In this document: positions 1 to 10,700 of the stretch, piece by piece
Numbering within the stretch: the first letter of the stretch is position 1
How the letters are laid out: every line of letters begins with the position of its first letter
NCBI GenBank assembly: GCA_003427395.1
Contig: BFEA01000057.1
Coordinates: 260,717-288,485 of the forward strand
Source of the DNA: Chara braunii
Lineage: Eukaryota; Streptophyta; Charophyceae; Charales; Characeae
Reading direction: 5' to 3'
Length of the DNA stretch: 27,769 nucleotides
Program-made: the position numbers and the translations under genes
The notes under the pieces: generated by a model
The model's database searches: none
What the model saw: only the letters and a program-made list of their open reading frames with translations
What the model was told of the DNA's origin: nothing

Positions 1-1055
1 TCCGTGACCCACACCCGTCCACCATAATCAACCATCCCAACCCTTTCTCCGCCTCCATCGCCTACACCCGTCCACCATAGCCAACCACCCCAACCACCCC
101 AACCACCCCAACCCTTCTTCCGCCTCCATCGCCTACACCCGCCCACCATAGCCAACCACCCCAACCCTTCTTCCGCCTCCATCACCTACACCCGCCCAAC
201 ATAGTCGACCTCCTTGACCCTTCTTCCACCTCCGTCACCCACACCCGTCCACCATAGCCAACCACCCTCCACCCTTCTTCCTCCTCCCTCACCCACACAT
301 GTCCGCCATAAGCCAACCACCCTCAACCCTTCTTCCTCCTCCATCACCCACACCCGTCCACCATAGCCAACTACCCTCGGCCCCTCTTCCTTCTCCATCA
401 CCCACACCCGTCCGCTATAGCCAACCACCCTCAACTCTTCTTCCTCCTCCGTCAGCCACACCCGTCCACCATAACCAACCATCCCAACCCTTCCTCCGCC
501 TCCATCGCCTACACCCGTCCACCATACCCAACCACCCCAAACCTTCTTCCGCCTCCATCACCTACACCCGCCCACCATAGCCGACCTCCCCGACCCTTCT
601 TCCACCTCCGTCACCCACACCCGTCCACCATAGCCAACCACCCTCCACCCTTCTTCCTCCTCCCTCACCCACACCTGTACGCCATAGCCAACCACCCTCA
701 ACCCTTCTTCCTCCTCCATCACCCACACCCGTCCACCATAGCCAACTACCCTCGGCCCTTCTTCCTTCTCCATCACCCACACCCGTCCGCCATAGCCAAC
801 CACCCTCAACCCTTCTTCCTCCTCCGTCACCCACACCCGTCCACCACAGCCAACCACCCTCGACTCTTCTTCCTACTCCACCACCTACACCTGTCCACCA
901 TAGCCGGCCACCCCAACCCTTCTTCCACCTCCATCACCTACACCCGTCCACCATAGCCAACTACCCCAACCCATCTTCCACCTCCATCACCTACATTCGT
1001 CCGCCATAGCCAACCACCCTCAACCCTTCTTCCTCCTCCGTCACCCACACCCACC
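1..1055. repeat. 53/54-bp minisatellite with ~376-bp higher-order period
   Basis: About twenty tandem units share a core reading roughly CCACCATAGCCAACCACCC followed by a C/T-rich stretch and ACACCCGT. Anchoring on the CCCG of each unit gives spacings of 53 or 54 bp (17, 70, 141, 194, 247, 301, 356, 410, 464, 517, 570, 623, 677, 731, 785, 839, 893, 946, 999). One 71-bp unit (70-141) holds a short internal CCAACCACC expansion. The variants recur in order: units starting at 141, 194, 247 and 301 match those at 517, 570, 623 and 677, a seven-unit higher-order repeat of about 376 bp. The plus strand is strongly pyrimidine-rich. The minus strand is open in more than one frame and reads as glycine/arginine/valine-rich 18-residue repeats; this follows from composition and is not evidence of a protein. 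Confidence 0.95.
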
Positions 1056-2424
1056 TCTGACGTTTCGTTTCGGCCTTCCTTTGGTTTGGGCAGGCTGGCT
1101 CCAAGTTCGACTTCCGACTCTTTTTCTGCCACCATAACTTCCAGGGCCTCGTCCTCTTGCCTCCTCTTCGTCAGGGGTAGACCCATCTTGATCCACTCCT
1201 TCTTGCTAAAGGCTTCCTCAATCATGATTTCTACTCTTTCTCTCATACCTTCCATTCGTGCGAATGCCCCCCTCCGTGCACTTTCTTCAAATGTTGGCGA
1301 CCAGGTTGCCAATTTGCCCTTCGGAGGGTCTCCTCCAGTTCCGAGGAGTCGGAGGAGTTCCCCGCGACCTGTCACCTGATCCTCTATGTCTACCATGTAC
1401 GTGCCGTCATGCAAGTGCATGCCAATCATTTCTACATTGGCGCACCATGGTCTCCCAAGGATTATGTCATGATCCATTTCTTCCATGACGGTCATCCGTT
1501 GGAAAGACCAGATGGATTCACGGATTCCTGCCCTGACCGCGCATTTGGTGACGTACCCAGTGAAGGGGATTTCTCCGCCTGCTCCCCTGATACTCCCTGC
1601 CACTTCCTTGTTTACTGTGCACCCTGTGATTGTTGCGAAATCCCGTCATATGAGGGTAATTTTGGCGCCGCCATCCACTAATGCATCGGTGTGGTGAGTT
1701 CCGATCTGGATTTTAAGTTTTCCTACGGGCAGTGCGTGAAAGCTAAGTTTAGTGTCAGGCGGTGCTCTCATGACTTCACCTCTTCTCGGTCCGGCAGGTT
1801 CAGACGAATATCAGCAAAGGCTTTTTACAAATCTTCTAGGCCCCCTGGAATGCTTTGGAGGTTAGAGACTCCTTGTGGCGCCTCGGCCTCCTGGATTCCC
1901 TCTTCCTGTGGTTCCGGAGCCTCCTCTACTTCTACACGTTTACTCGTCAATAGCTGCCTGAGGCCCTTGAGCAGTCTCGGGCTTGCCTGCAGCATGGTCT
2001 GGAAGGATACCGACACCATGGTGCCTAGGAGTTTGTTCAGCGTGTCATCTAATTCGGGCATCGTCAGAATCGGGATCTGGTATCTGAACTTCTTTTTAGC
2101 CGCCGTGACTTTATCTACCGGTTCCTCTTCCCCCGTTTTTCCATAGATCTTCTCCTGTTCCCCGACCTCAGCTTCCTCCTGATTTGCACGAGCCCCCGCG
2201 GCTTCTTCCCTTACTGTGTCTCGTATGAGCTTATTTTTCGCGCCAGCCCGTCGGGTAGTGATATTTACCCTATCCTGCCCATTGCCTTCTAGGATAAAAT
2301 TGGCCTGTGGCCCCCGTCCCCTTGGCTGGTCCTAGACAATCTCGGTTATCGGCTCTGCTTCTACAGCAGCTATATCTAAGTTATTCAGGAGGATGACGGC
2401 TCGCCTTATCCCTCCTGGCGAGTT
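1056..2424 (-). pseudogene. Truncated gag-3'/aspartic protease fragment of the same Ty3/gypsy family
   Basis: Read on the minus strand, this matches element B from about 24795 down to 23430 almost colinearly. It lacks the zinc knuckle upstream and RT downstream. The retropepsin-type site reads DGGA (1664-1675), where B has DDGA, and the ILGRPW motif (about 1445-1462) typical of Ty3/gypsy proteases is present. It is broken by TAG at 2332-2334 (TGG in B), TAA at 1825-1827 (GAG in B), a one-base loss near 1785 and TGA at 1646-1648 (CGA in B). The last open stretch (down to 938) runs through the ETSEV residues straight into the minisatellite in frame. Homology to B stops abruptly near 2424. It is a dead fragment, opposite in orientation to the neighbouring pol of element A. 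Confidence 0.88.
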
Positions 2425-4995
2425 CCAATTGAGTCCAGGTTGTCTCTATCCAGAGGAACACGTCCTTCTCGTCCAGCATCACAGTTTCATAAGCTGGCTC
2501 CAGGTCGGTCCACGTCCCTTCTTCCGGGAGAACAACAAACACCCCATCCCTTATGTCTATGGCATTTCCGGGCCACTAGAGTAGACAGGGGGTGACAACC
2601 ATCGCGCCATCCCGTTTTTCCGGTGCCAGTCCTGTTTCCACATGGGAGCACCACACGACCCCTCATGGTCAGATTGTCTTTCCTTCTAGATGAGAATTGT
2701 TTTTAGGCCCCTCGCCCAGGTCCCCTCACCATGCCCTTTTCCTTGGTTCCACTTCCTTCTGACCCCTATCCAGCCTCATCCTCATGTTCTCTCACTCGTG
2801 CGGACTTAGATTTTGAGGTGAGAATAGACTTAGAAGCTCGGTCCCCATCCAACATTTATCAGGCAACTTTACAGAGGGAGGCACAAAAGGCAAAACTCAG
2901 ACAAACGTCGCACACAGGTCGGTCATCTCCTCACCGAACTTTTCACCGGAAATGGTCTCTCCACTGTTACTATCGGCAGGGTTTTATCCCATACCTCAAG
3001 CACAGCTCAACCGTCGTGAGCGCGGTACCCAGACTCCAGTGGGGGGTCGCCCTCACCTTCTTGCCCAGAATACCCCTTTCCGACTTGCCGCCCGTGTACC
3101 CACCGTTACTCTCGGGAATCACCCCGCACATCTCGGTAGGGTCATTGGAGCCGGTCGTCCAGGCATTCACTTCCATCGGTCCGATAAGGAACAACCTTCT
3201 CCAAACCAGGCTACGAGAAGCTACTGATCGTCTCCCAGGCTCCGTCTTTGCCCCCATGCAGTGGTACTCCCTCCGCCAGTCCACAGGCTAGACCCCGCCT
3301 GAGGAACGTTTCACACCCCGCCCGACAAGTCAATCGAGCCGAAGTCCGTCACCACACGGATGAGAATGCTAATAAGCACTCGATGTGACAAACTCCCGTT
3401 AGACAGCTCGGTGGTCTGACCCCCGCACATGAACAAACGGCAGTCTGCAAAGAGAACGATGTTTGGCAACCCGCAGTGGCCGGTGCAGACCCCACCTTTC
3501 CTTCCAAATGGCAGAACGCACAATATCCCCATCATGCAAGCACAAGCCCCAAGTGAGACACACATAACACAAGTGCCTTTCCCCTGGTGCACCCAACGCT
3601 TCCTACGCATTGCTCACAGGTTTTCACTCAGGATAGTGCGCACCACTCACCCCTAACTTCCATACATAGTGCCCGGTTCTTTTTCGTGAGCATCTTCAAA
3701 GGTGAGCTAGTTTTCTTGGAGTCTAGCAACTCCCTTCATTCCCCTTATCTTCACTTCATGTGTCCGTTCATAGGGCAGGATTGTTCTTTCTCAATTACCC
3801 TTTGCGTTCATATGAAGTTCCTTCAATCGTTTAAGTGCGGTACACATAGCCCGCTGGGCTCCGGAGAAAAGGAAAGAGAGCACCCGTGTCGGTCGGATCA
3901 CTCCGCCGCGGGATTTTCGTCGAAACCCGGACTAGCCCGGAATCCCAATCGCCTGCCACATAACCGGAGCCCTTCTTTCACACGAAGAGGAAGGGTCGAC
4001 CTGCGGCTTGCCCAAGGCTTCCCCAATCTGAGGAACATCAGCCCGAAGGAAGGAGGACTAGAGTCACCTCCAGGGGAGATGGCTGATCAAAAGTGCAAGC
4101 ATGCATGTTCTTCCTCCAGGCCTGGCCTTGCCATGCGCCCAGCCACCCTCAAATCTGATTCGCTCAAAGGAATAGAGCACACACAAATCCTCGTCCCTTT
4201 TCTTAATGTTCATGGTCGCGGTCATGCGTCGGCCGTGTCCTCGATACCGTTTGGGTCAGTTTAACCCAATACCCGACACCTCCACCATTTTTGTAGGGGC
4301 CGCACCCTGAAGGACTTTCGAGCCTTGGTCGACCCCAATGCGGGTCCGATTTGACTCGACCCGCCCACGCTCACGCTCAGGGCGCAGGTCGTTCGTCCCA
4401 GGGACACCCCCACCTAGTGCTATGAGATGGATGGGGATGGGCCACTTGCGAGAGGGCTTTACATTGGGGGATGTAGCTTCGCTCTCGTGTCAAGATGGTA
4501 GCTCTTTGGTCACTCGTGACGTTTTTTTGATTCAATTACGTCTGGTCAGGCAATTGCTCCTTCCAATACACAAGCAGTCCAGGGAGTTCATTGAACGTTT
4601 GTCTTCTTATCATGGGTAGGCCAAGCGTCATCCATTCGGCCTTGCACCTCTTCACTAAGTCTAGTGGCTCCAGACAACCCGTAAAGCATCCTTGGGATGG
4701 GGTGGCATCGTCCGGATCCCTAGCCGCTATATTTTTTTTGCTTGAGCCACTAGCATTGCATTCACCTATCCAAGGCTGCCCTTAGTCCTCCCGGGCTTGC
4801 ATTGCATTCAATCATCACGCAAGCCACATCCAGGCATCTACCATCCATCCAAGCATCCGACCGTCAAACCCATCCTACATTCATGGCTTTATGCGAGATC
4901 TACGTCCTTCCCTTATCCCGTTTTCCGGTGGATCCAGTCCCGCTCAATACCCTTCCCAAGCTACTCACGTGCGCAAGACCACACAAAGCAAAGGG
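2425..4995. other. Unassigned spacer between protease fragment and element A pol
   Basis: About 2.6 kb with no recognisable domain, RNA gene or strong tandem repeat. The longest open frames are 2731-3291 (plus, 186 codons) and 3587-4264 (plus, 225 codons). Neither has a domain I recognise or looks compositionally like a gene. It does not match the internal or LTR-like sequence of elements A or B by eye. It may be LTR or leader sequence of another old element, or host intergenic DNA. Confidence 0.5.
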
Positions 4996-5926
4996 CAAGT
5001 TAAGGGAGAGTCGAGCAACGGAAGGTCATCGCATACCAGATGACGTAGCAAATACCATGAAAATAGGAGTGGAAGGGTTCCTAACACTGGAAGAAACTCA
5101 GTTGATAAGAAAGGCATGTCAGGAGTTTCATTTAGCTTTCGCTTTCAACGATCATCAGAAAGGGCGATTGGACGCAAAGCTAGTTCCCCCTGTTAGGATC
5201 CACACCGTACAGCACGAGTGTTGGAATGATAAAGGGCCCGCCTATGAGTTTGGGATAGCAACGGAGGTCACCGACCTGTTTAGAGCCAAGATAGATTCTT
5301 TCGTGGCTGAACCCACCGCATCCCCTTACGCGAACAAGTGGTTCGTGTTTAGGAAGCCCAATAAGACGCTCAGGTGGATCCAGGACCTGCAGAAGCTCAA
5401 TGCGGTAACAATTAGGGACGCAGGCTCGCTTCCACAAACCGACTTGCTGGCAGAATCTCATGCGGGGCGGAGTATTTACTCCCTGATAGACTTGTACTCA
5501 GGATATGATCAATTGCCGTTCGATGCGAGGGATAGACCGTACACCACAATGCACACCCCCGTAGGACAGTTGCAGATGCAAGTGACCCCTATGGGCTTCA
5601 CAAATGCGGTAGCAGAGGCCCAGAGGAGGATGCTCGCCGTTGCAGGGGATATGTTTCCGAAAAAGTGTGAACCTTATATAGATGATAATCCTATAACAGG
5701 TGTAAGATACAAGGACGAGGCGGAGGTCCAACCGGGCGTACGGAAGTTTGTTTGGGATCACTTGCAGGATATTAAGGACCTGCTCCAGCGATTCCTAGTT
5801 TACAATATTACTGCAAGCGGACCCAAGAGCATTCTAGTTGTCCCGGAGGTAACTATACTGGGATTTCGCTGTGGGGCCTATGGGAGGAGACCCGACCCAG
5901 CAAAGACAGATAAGATCTCTCAGTGA
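4996..5926 (+). pseudogene. pol: Element A pol, reverse transcriptase part (5'-truncated)
   Basis: Homology to element B begins near 4996-5005, so the 5' part of the element (gag, protease) is missing here; an ATG at 4802 lies in unrelated upstream sequence. The frame encodes a Ty3/gypsy RT: the fingers region with a KPNKTLRWIQDLQKLN block (the family's R-x-C-x-D-Y-R-x-LN equivalent), the YSLIDLYSGYDQ palm motif A, the MGFTNA stretch, and the catalytic YIDDN box at 5675-5689 (the YxDD motif). It then runs through thumb/connection residues (ILGFRCG). The frame ends at TGA 5924-5926, where B has TGG (Trp); the same frame continues afterwards. In life it would copy element RNA into cDNA in the capsid-like particle. 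Here it cannot make a full polyprotein. Confidence 0.92.
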
Positions 5927-6922
5927 CCGACACCCCTGCGTACCACGACGGAAGTACGAGCCTTCCTAAGGGTGGTTGGATTCTGGAGGATCTTCATCAA
6001 AGGTTTCGCAAAGATAGCAGAACCTATCCGCGCGATGATTAGGGAAGGTGGCACTATGGATCGGACCGAGGATAGGGAAGAGGCAGCCCAGACCCTGAAA
6101 GACATCCTGTCGTCCGATCAGGTCACTCTAGCAGCACCCTGTTTCAATGACGAGGTAGGACGACCCTTCATCTTAGAAACAGATGGGAGACCGCTGGCAG
6201 TTGGAGGAGTATTGATACAGAGAAGCGAGGAGGGCAAAGAAAGGCCAATCAGATTTGAAAGTAAGACCCTGAATTCGGCAGAACGACGGTACTTACAGTT
6301 CAAGAAGGAGGTCTTAGCGATTCTACATTGTCTTAAGACCTTCCAAGCATACCTGTTCGGAAGGCGATTTATCCTAAGGATCGATCCCACCGACGTCCCC
6401 GGGGCTCTAAAGAACTACAAGCCAATAGACCCGACCGTTGGCAGATGGATAGGCTTCATATGGCAATTCGACTATGAGGTCGAGCGGATTGCGGGGCTTC
6501 GAAACAGGGCAGATAGGCTGAGCAGGGTATGTATCACGCCAGAAGGAATAGAGGACGCGAAACCAATCGACGCTTTCCTGGAGTATGAAGGAGGGACCCT
6601 TGTGGTGGATAATGAGATGGCAGATCCAGCAATTATAACAGGTCAGTTGCTGATTCAGACCTTGGAAAAAGGCGCGCCTCCAGTAGTTGCAGAACTCAGG
6701 GAAGGACCAGCCACCACGGTCAGGCGTAAAGAGGAGAAGGACTCGTGGGGAGCAGAAGTAGGGGCCAGAGAAGAGCTGATGGCGAAGGCTGTGAAAGGGG
6801 GATGGGACGTCGTGATGACGTTGACCGAAACCTGGGCGCAGAAGGAGTGTCAGTACCTAGTCAACCTCACTCGGTAGGAGCAGGGTACGGATCAGAACGA
6901 ACAGGAATTCTTCCTCATATAG
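5927..6922 (+). pseudogene. pol: Element A pol, RNase H and RH-IN linker
   Basis: This continues the RT frame after the TGA. The first part (GFWRIFIKGFAKIAEPI) is the connection typical of Ty3/gypsy RTs. The RNase H domain follows, with candidate acidic residues in LETDG, in ERRYLQFKKEVLAI, in LRID and in the closing NRADRLSR motif (the family's N-x-x-D-x-LSR). The next 120 or so residues form an acidic linker to integrase that is well matched in element B. Two TAG codons interrupt the same frame at 6875-6877 and 6920-6922; B has Gln-containing sequence at both places, so they look like CAG-to-TAG changes. RNase H would remove the RNA strand during cDNA synthesis. Confidence 0.9.
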
Positions 6923-7642
6923 ATGTACGAGGGCGTCTTCAAAGAAATCGGTCTGCTACTTGTAGGGAACAAACAATCCACGGAAGTCAGTTCCAAGGCA
7001 AGGGAGGAAGTCGAAAAGTATGTCCTAAGAAATGACCACTTGTTCAAGAGAGAGGAAGGGATGATGCCTAGACGCGTCGTTTGTGGGAGGTCTAGGCAGC
7101 TGGACGTAATTCAGGCAATGCATGATGGGCTGGCTAGGGGTCACCGGTCGTCAAAGGGGACACTTGCAAAGATCATGCCCCTGTATTTCTGGCCAAGAAT
7201 GGCAGGCATGGTCGCAACGTACTGTCAGACGTGTCTGATATGTCAAGAAAGGAGCTCCGTACGGGTTTACGAGCCCCTTAGACCCACTCGGGTACTGGGA
7301 CTCGGACACCTTGTTCACCTCGACCTTGCGGTTATGCCCATATCGACGGATGGGTTTAGATACATCTTGGATGCAAGGGATAATCTCAGTGGCTATGTGG
7401 AGGCCTCAGTCCTCAAAAAGAAGACGAGGAAAGCAGTGGCCGATTGGGTGGAAGATTTCTACCTAAGACACCCCTTCGTGCGCAGGTTTATAGCAGACAA
7501 TGGGACAAAATTCGTTAACCAGGAGGTGTTGAACAGGCTTAAGACACTGTGCGTACCAATAAAGATCACTGAGCCCTACCACCCTGAGGAAAAATGCACC
7601 AGTAGAAAGGGGGCACCGGACCTTGAAAAACACAATCGCTAA
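6923..7642 (+). pseudogene. pol: Element A pol, integrase zinc-binding and catalytic core
   Basis: Same frame as RT. The HHCC zinc-binding module is visible as MHDGLARGH followed by CQTC/CLIC (cysteine codons from about 7223). The DDE core has its first Asp in HLDLAV (7322-7324) and its second in IADNG (7496-7498). The catalytic Glu, in VERG, is lost from this frame: one extra base near 7594 (CCTGAGGAAAAATGCACC here versus a 17-base equivalent in B) shifts reading, and translation ends at 7642 after a nonsense tail. The Glu codon is still present in the shifted frame at 7605-7607. The enzyme would insert cDNA into the host chromosome; this copy is inactive. Confidence 0.9.
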
Positions 7643-8231
7643 GCTTGCAGCAGACAACTTGGGGAACTAACCCCGGTACCTTAAGCAGGAAGTCTAATCT
7701 GAGAACATGACACCAAAGAGAACGACGGGATGCATTCCAGCGGAGCTATGGTATGGAAGGGAGATTGACTTCCTAGTGGAGGCCCTCGTCCCTACCTGGA
7801 ACAGGTTAGATGATAATCCGCACTTGACCATGGAGGAGTTAATCACCGCACTTTGCCAGCAGGTCGCCAGGAATGAGGAGGCATTGGAGGAAGTAGTTAA
7901 CCGTGTAACGGATAGCCGAATGAAGGACAAAGCAAGTCGGGATCAAGTCAAGAATATTCGGAAGGATCCACTCCAAGTAGGGGAGAAAGTGCTAGTTAGA
8001 AACTCGGCCCTTGAAAGCACATGGTCTGGGCAACTGGGAAAGAGATTCAAAGGGCCTTACAGGATCGCTAAGCGGGTGGGACTGAATACATTCGAACTTG
8101 AGGATCTTGATGGTACTAGCATAAGAGGACCATTTCCGGGACAGAGATTGGCCAGATTTTTTAGCAGGGATCCGGTGGAACAATGGTTACAAGAAGCCCA
8201 GGACAGGAAAACAAGGGAATTGACAGCCTGA
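7643..8231 (+). pseudogene. pol: Element A pol, integrase C-terminal part with GPY/F module
   Basis: This continues integrase in the frame reached after the one-base insertion. TAA codons at 7668-7670 (TGG in B) and 7695-7697 interrupt it; from 7707 it is open to TGA at 8229-8231. It contains the post-core helices and then KRFKGPYRIAKRVGLNTF (GPY at about 8052-8060), which is the GPY/F module of Ty3/gypsy integrases. No chromodomain follows; the protein ends about 50 residues after the module, with a Gln/Glu/Arg-rich tail. This points to a GPY/F-bearing, non-chromoviral or chromodomain-lacking lineage. Confidence 0.88.
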
Positions 8232-8304
8232 AAGGCAGGCAGCTGGCTGTAAGTTCTGGACCGCCCCACTGCGGAAGTAATCATGACCACAGGGATTAGT
8301 CGTT

Positions 8305-8526
8305 TGTGTCTTGCTTTTTGTGGAACGTAGGGAGACTGCCTGGGCTGACTGTGACTGGGCTTGGGAGCACGGGACAGTGTATTATAGTTTTTGTGGGGTA
8401 ACGTTGGGGATTGTCTACACGAGGTATTTATGTGCTGGGACAATGTACTATAGTTTTTGTGGGGTGATGCTGTGGACTGCCTACATGGGGCACCTATGTG
8501 TTGGGACAATGTGTCGAGGGTCCTAA
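8305..8526 (+). repeat. 66-bp tandem repeat between integrase and ORF3 (element A)
   Basis: A GGGACARTGTAYTATAGTTTTTGTGGGG motif recurs at about 8371 and 8437, with a partial copy at 8503, giving a period of 66 bp. Because 66 is a multiple of three, an ORF at 8311-8526 reads as a hydrophobic 22-residue repeat (YYSFCGV...). Element B has a related repeat at the same place. Whether it is coding, or a structured RNA or regulatory block, cannot be told from the sequence. Confidence 0.75.
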
Positions 8527-8685
8527 GGGATAATGGGACTACCAACTATATGGGGGCAAGCAAGAGTTTTAGGGAAGCCTCTAAAGTTGCAAATGGGAGT
8601 GGAAGGGAATGCGTGTGTATGAGGGGTTGCGGTAACTGATATGCATGAATAGGATCACGCAAGGAGTAAACAGCAAACGGTAAAA

Positions 8686-9288
8686 ATGGAGTTTGGAAAT
8701 GAAAACGACAGCAACGCCATCAATAGACCTACTGAGGGACAGTCGTCGAGACAGGCTGGAGAATCAAGCTCCAGGAAAAGAAAATTGTATGTGGGGTTTG
8801 ATCACAACCTGGTTGTGAACAGGGGGGGGAGAAAGCAAGGGACTAGGGGACCTTCACCACCAAGGGAGGGGGGGGCAATAGTCCTCCCCTCTGAAAGCGA
8901 TACCAGCAGGGAGGAAGAGAGGAACTCGGGAAAAAGGCCAAGGTTGGAGGAGGAGTCCATCGGGGTCATAGACCCCAGTAGCGGGGAAGAAAAGGACGAA
9001 GTGACAACGCCCAGAAGGGAAGATCGGGGAAGAGAGGAGGACCCAGGGGAAGAAAAGGACCCATAGAAAAGAGAATTTGGGCTGACTTTCACCGATTGGT
9101 TCGATCAATGGTCTTATCAGTGGGCAATGAAGGGCAAGGAAAAGTTGAGCAGGGGAGAAGACATATCCCCAATAATCTTCTTTTCAGAAGAAACATGTCT
9201 TCATCTACAGACGATAAAGAGGCTAATGGAGCAAGAGATGGAGGACCGTGCAAGGAGGGAGGCTCGGCGCAGGACACCGGGGCAGTAA
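8686..9288 (+). pseudogene. ORF3 of element A: extra gene between integrase and 3' LTR
   Basis: A frame beginning MEFGNENDS runs to TAG at 9064-9066, and the homology to element B continues in the same frame to TAA at 9286-9288. The product would be about 200 residues. Residues 1-40 are polar and end in the basic run SSRKRKLY. Then come an RGGRKQ segment, a long Ser/Glu/Asp-rich acidic middle with a second basic patch (GKRPRL), and a C-terminal part with DWFDQW, a KEKLSRGED stretch and a charged helix. The two basic patches could act as nuclear-localisation signals; this is inference. The internal TAG lies where B has TGG. I do not recognise the family. The position matches that of env or accessory genes in other LTR elements, but there is no signal peptide or membrane segment. 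Confidence 0.72.
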
Positions 9289-9325
9289 AAGGGGACAGCA
9301 GGCATGATGGGAATAACTGGAAATT

Positions 9326-9334
9326 AGGGGAGGG
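9326..9334 (+). promoter_or_regulatory. Polypurine tract of element A
   Basis: AGGGGAGGG lies about 40 bases after ORF3 and one base before TGGTACC. Element B has the same arrangement (GGGGAGGG, C, TGGTACC). This is the expected primer site for plus-strand DNA synthesis at the 5' edge of a 3' LTR. Confidence 0.7.
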
Positions 9335-10261
9335 TTGGTACCTGGGCAGGCACAACGGCCATTTTGAGTTTCACACTTGAATTTTGTTAAATAGATTAAG
9401 ATGAGGCAACTTTTGACTAAGGACTGGGCAATAGGTGCTACTTCGTATTAGTCATTGCTTCTTCAAGAAAAACACAGAAGGATCAGTGCACTTAGATATA
9501 GAACTGTGACTGATTGCGTTGGCTAAGGGCAAGCAAGGGGAAAACAAGGGGACCTAGATAAGACGAGTCTGTACTGTTGTCGTTGCATTCGAACTTTGTC
9601 TCCTCTTTTTTTTGGAAGGACTGCAATGAAATTACTTTTTGGATTGAAGAAACTAGTAGGGGAGGGGGCTGACCAGTGCTACTTTGTATGATTACTCGGT
9701 CCTTCTGGGAAATATGAGGTTTTTTTTTATAGTAAGAAAGGGACTGGGGATGATCGATGTTGTCTTAAGGTCATAGACGAGGACATGTAAACTCCTGGAT
9801 ATTGGAAGAAACGTTGATGACGAGAGTTTTTCCTTTTATTTCTGTGTCCATGATTGAATAAGTCTTTGCACAAGTCTTTGTGAGAGGTTAAGGGACCTAT
9901 GGGTAAAGAGGCATGAAGGACCCTCTTCCCTAGGAACCTAATCCGACCAGTTCCACGTCGTTCCAGAACAGCAAAATGCATGTGAGTCAAGAGAAAGAGA
10001 AAACTTGAAAAGCAGTCAGCACCCCTTGTAATGGTTGAACGACCGAGTGGGTTACTGCTGCTTGGGGATGCGATCTCCAACTCGAGCATTAGACGCTAAG
10101 TCGGATGTACGGATGGATGTAAGATTGACAAATGGCATGAGGGAAAAGGAAGAAGCATGCGTAAAAACCCAAGACGATAACCGCCTTCTAAACCCCGAGA
10201 CGAGATAGGATCCGTGTCCTCGAGGCCCACCCCTCGGGCGCTAACATTGCAATGGACAGGG

Positions 10262-10413
10262 ATGACCCTAACCAAGATGTACAATTGAAATAGATAAGGA
10301 TGGTCCTAACCAGGCTGTCCGAATGCAATGCATAAGAATGACACGAACCAGGTTGGTCGACTTGGAAAGGGAAAGAACGACCCTAACCAGGTTGTTCGGA
10401 ATGGCCCCTGACA
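10262..10413 (+). repeat. 38-bp tandem repeat in LTR of A (about 4 units)
   Basis: A CTAACCAGG core occurs at 10268, 10306, 10344 (as CGAACCAGG) and 10383, a 38-39 bp period. The LTR-like block of element B carries six units of the same repeat in reverse complement. Confidence 0.85.
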
Positions 10414-10464
10414 AGGGTCATTCTTTGGAATTGGCACTGGGGTCCCCTTGCATGGTTGCTTGAG

Positions 10465-10700
10465 ATGCATGGCATTGGAAGAACCGAGCCTCTGAAAAGA
10501 TATTGGAAAGTGCGGAGCTTTGGAAAAGACATTGGAAGACCTGAGCCTTGGAAAAGACATTGAACGAGATATTGGATTCAGCCTTGAAAGAGATATCGCA
10601 TTGAGCATTGGACTGAGAATGAGTTCTGAACTGAGATTGAGCATGGGAATGAGACTGAGCATTGAAATTGGATTGAGTATTGGAAATTGCATGGCATAAA
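10465..10700 (+). repeat. Short degenerate tandem repeats in LTR of A
   Basis: Repeated GGAAAAGACATTGGAAGACC-like units and, further on, TGAGCATTGGACTGAGA-like units give an A/G-rich block. The matching block in B (17400-17585) shows clearer 18- and 27-bp periods. Confidence 0.65.

Noticed and set aside
186-857. Minus-strand glycine-rich ORFs in the minisatellite
   Set aside because: Several frames are open at once because the repeat lacks stop triplets; 53-bp units break the frame. There is no sign of selection.
2731-3291. 186-codon plus-strand ORF
   Set aside because: No recognisable domain, no homologue elsewhere in the window, and overlapping ORFs on both strands; length alone is not convincing.
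3587-4264. 225-codon plus-strand ORF
   Set aside because: Composition looks like random translation and no motif was seen.
8057-8545. Minus-strand 162-codon ORF opposite the end of pol A
   Set aside because: It is antisense to conserved integrase sequence and to the 66-bp repeat.
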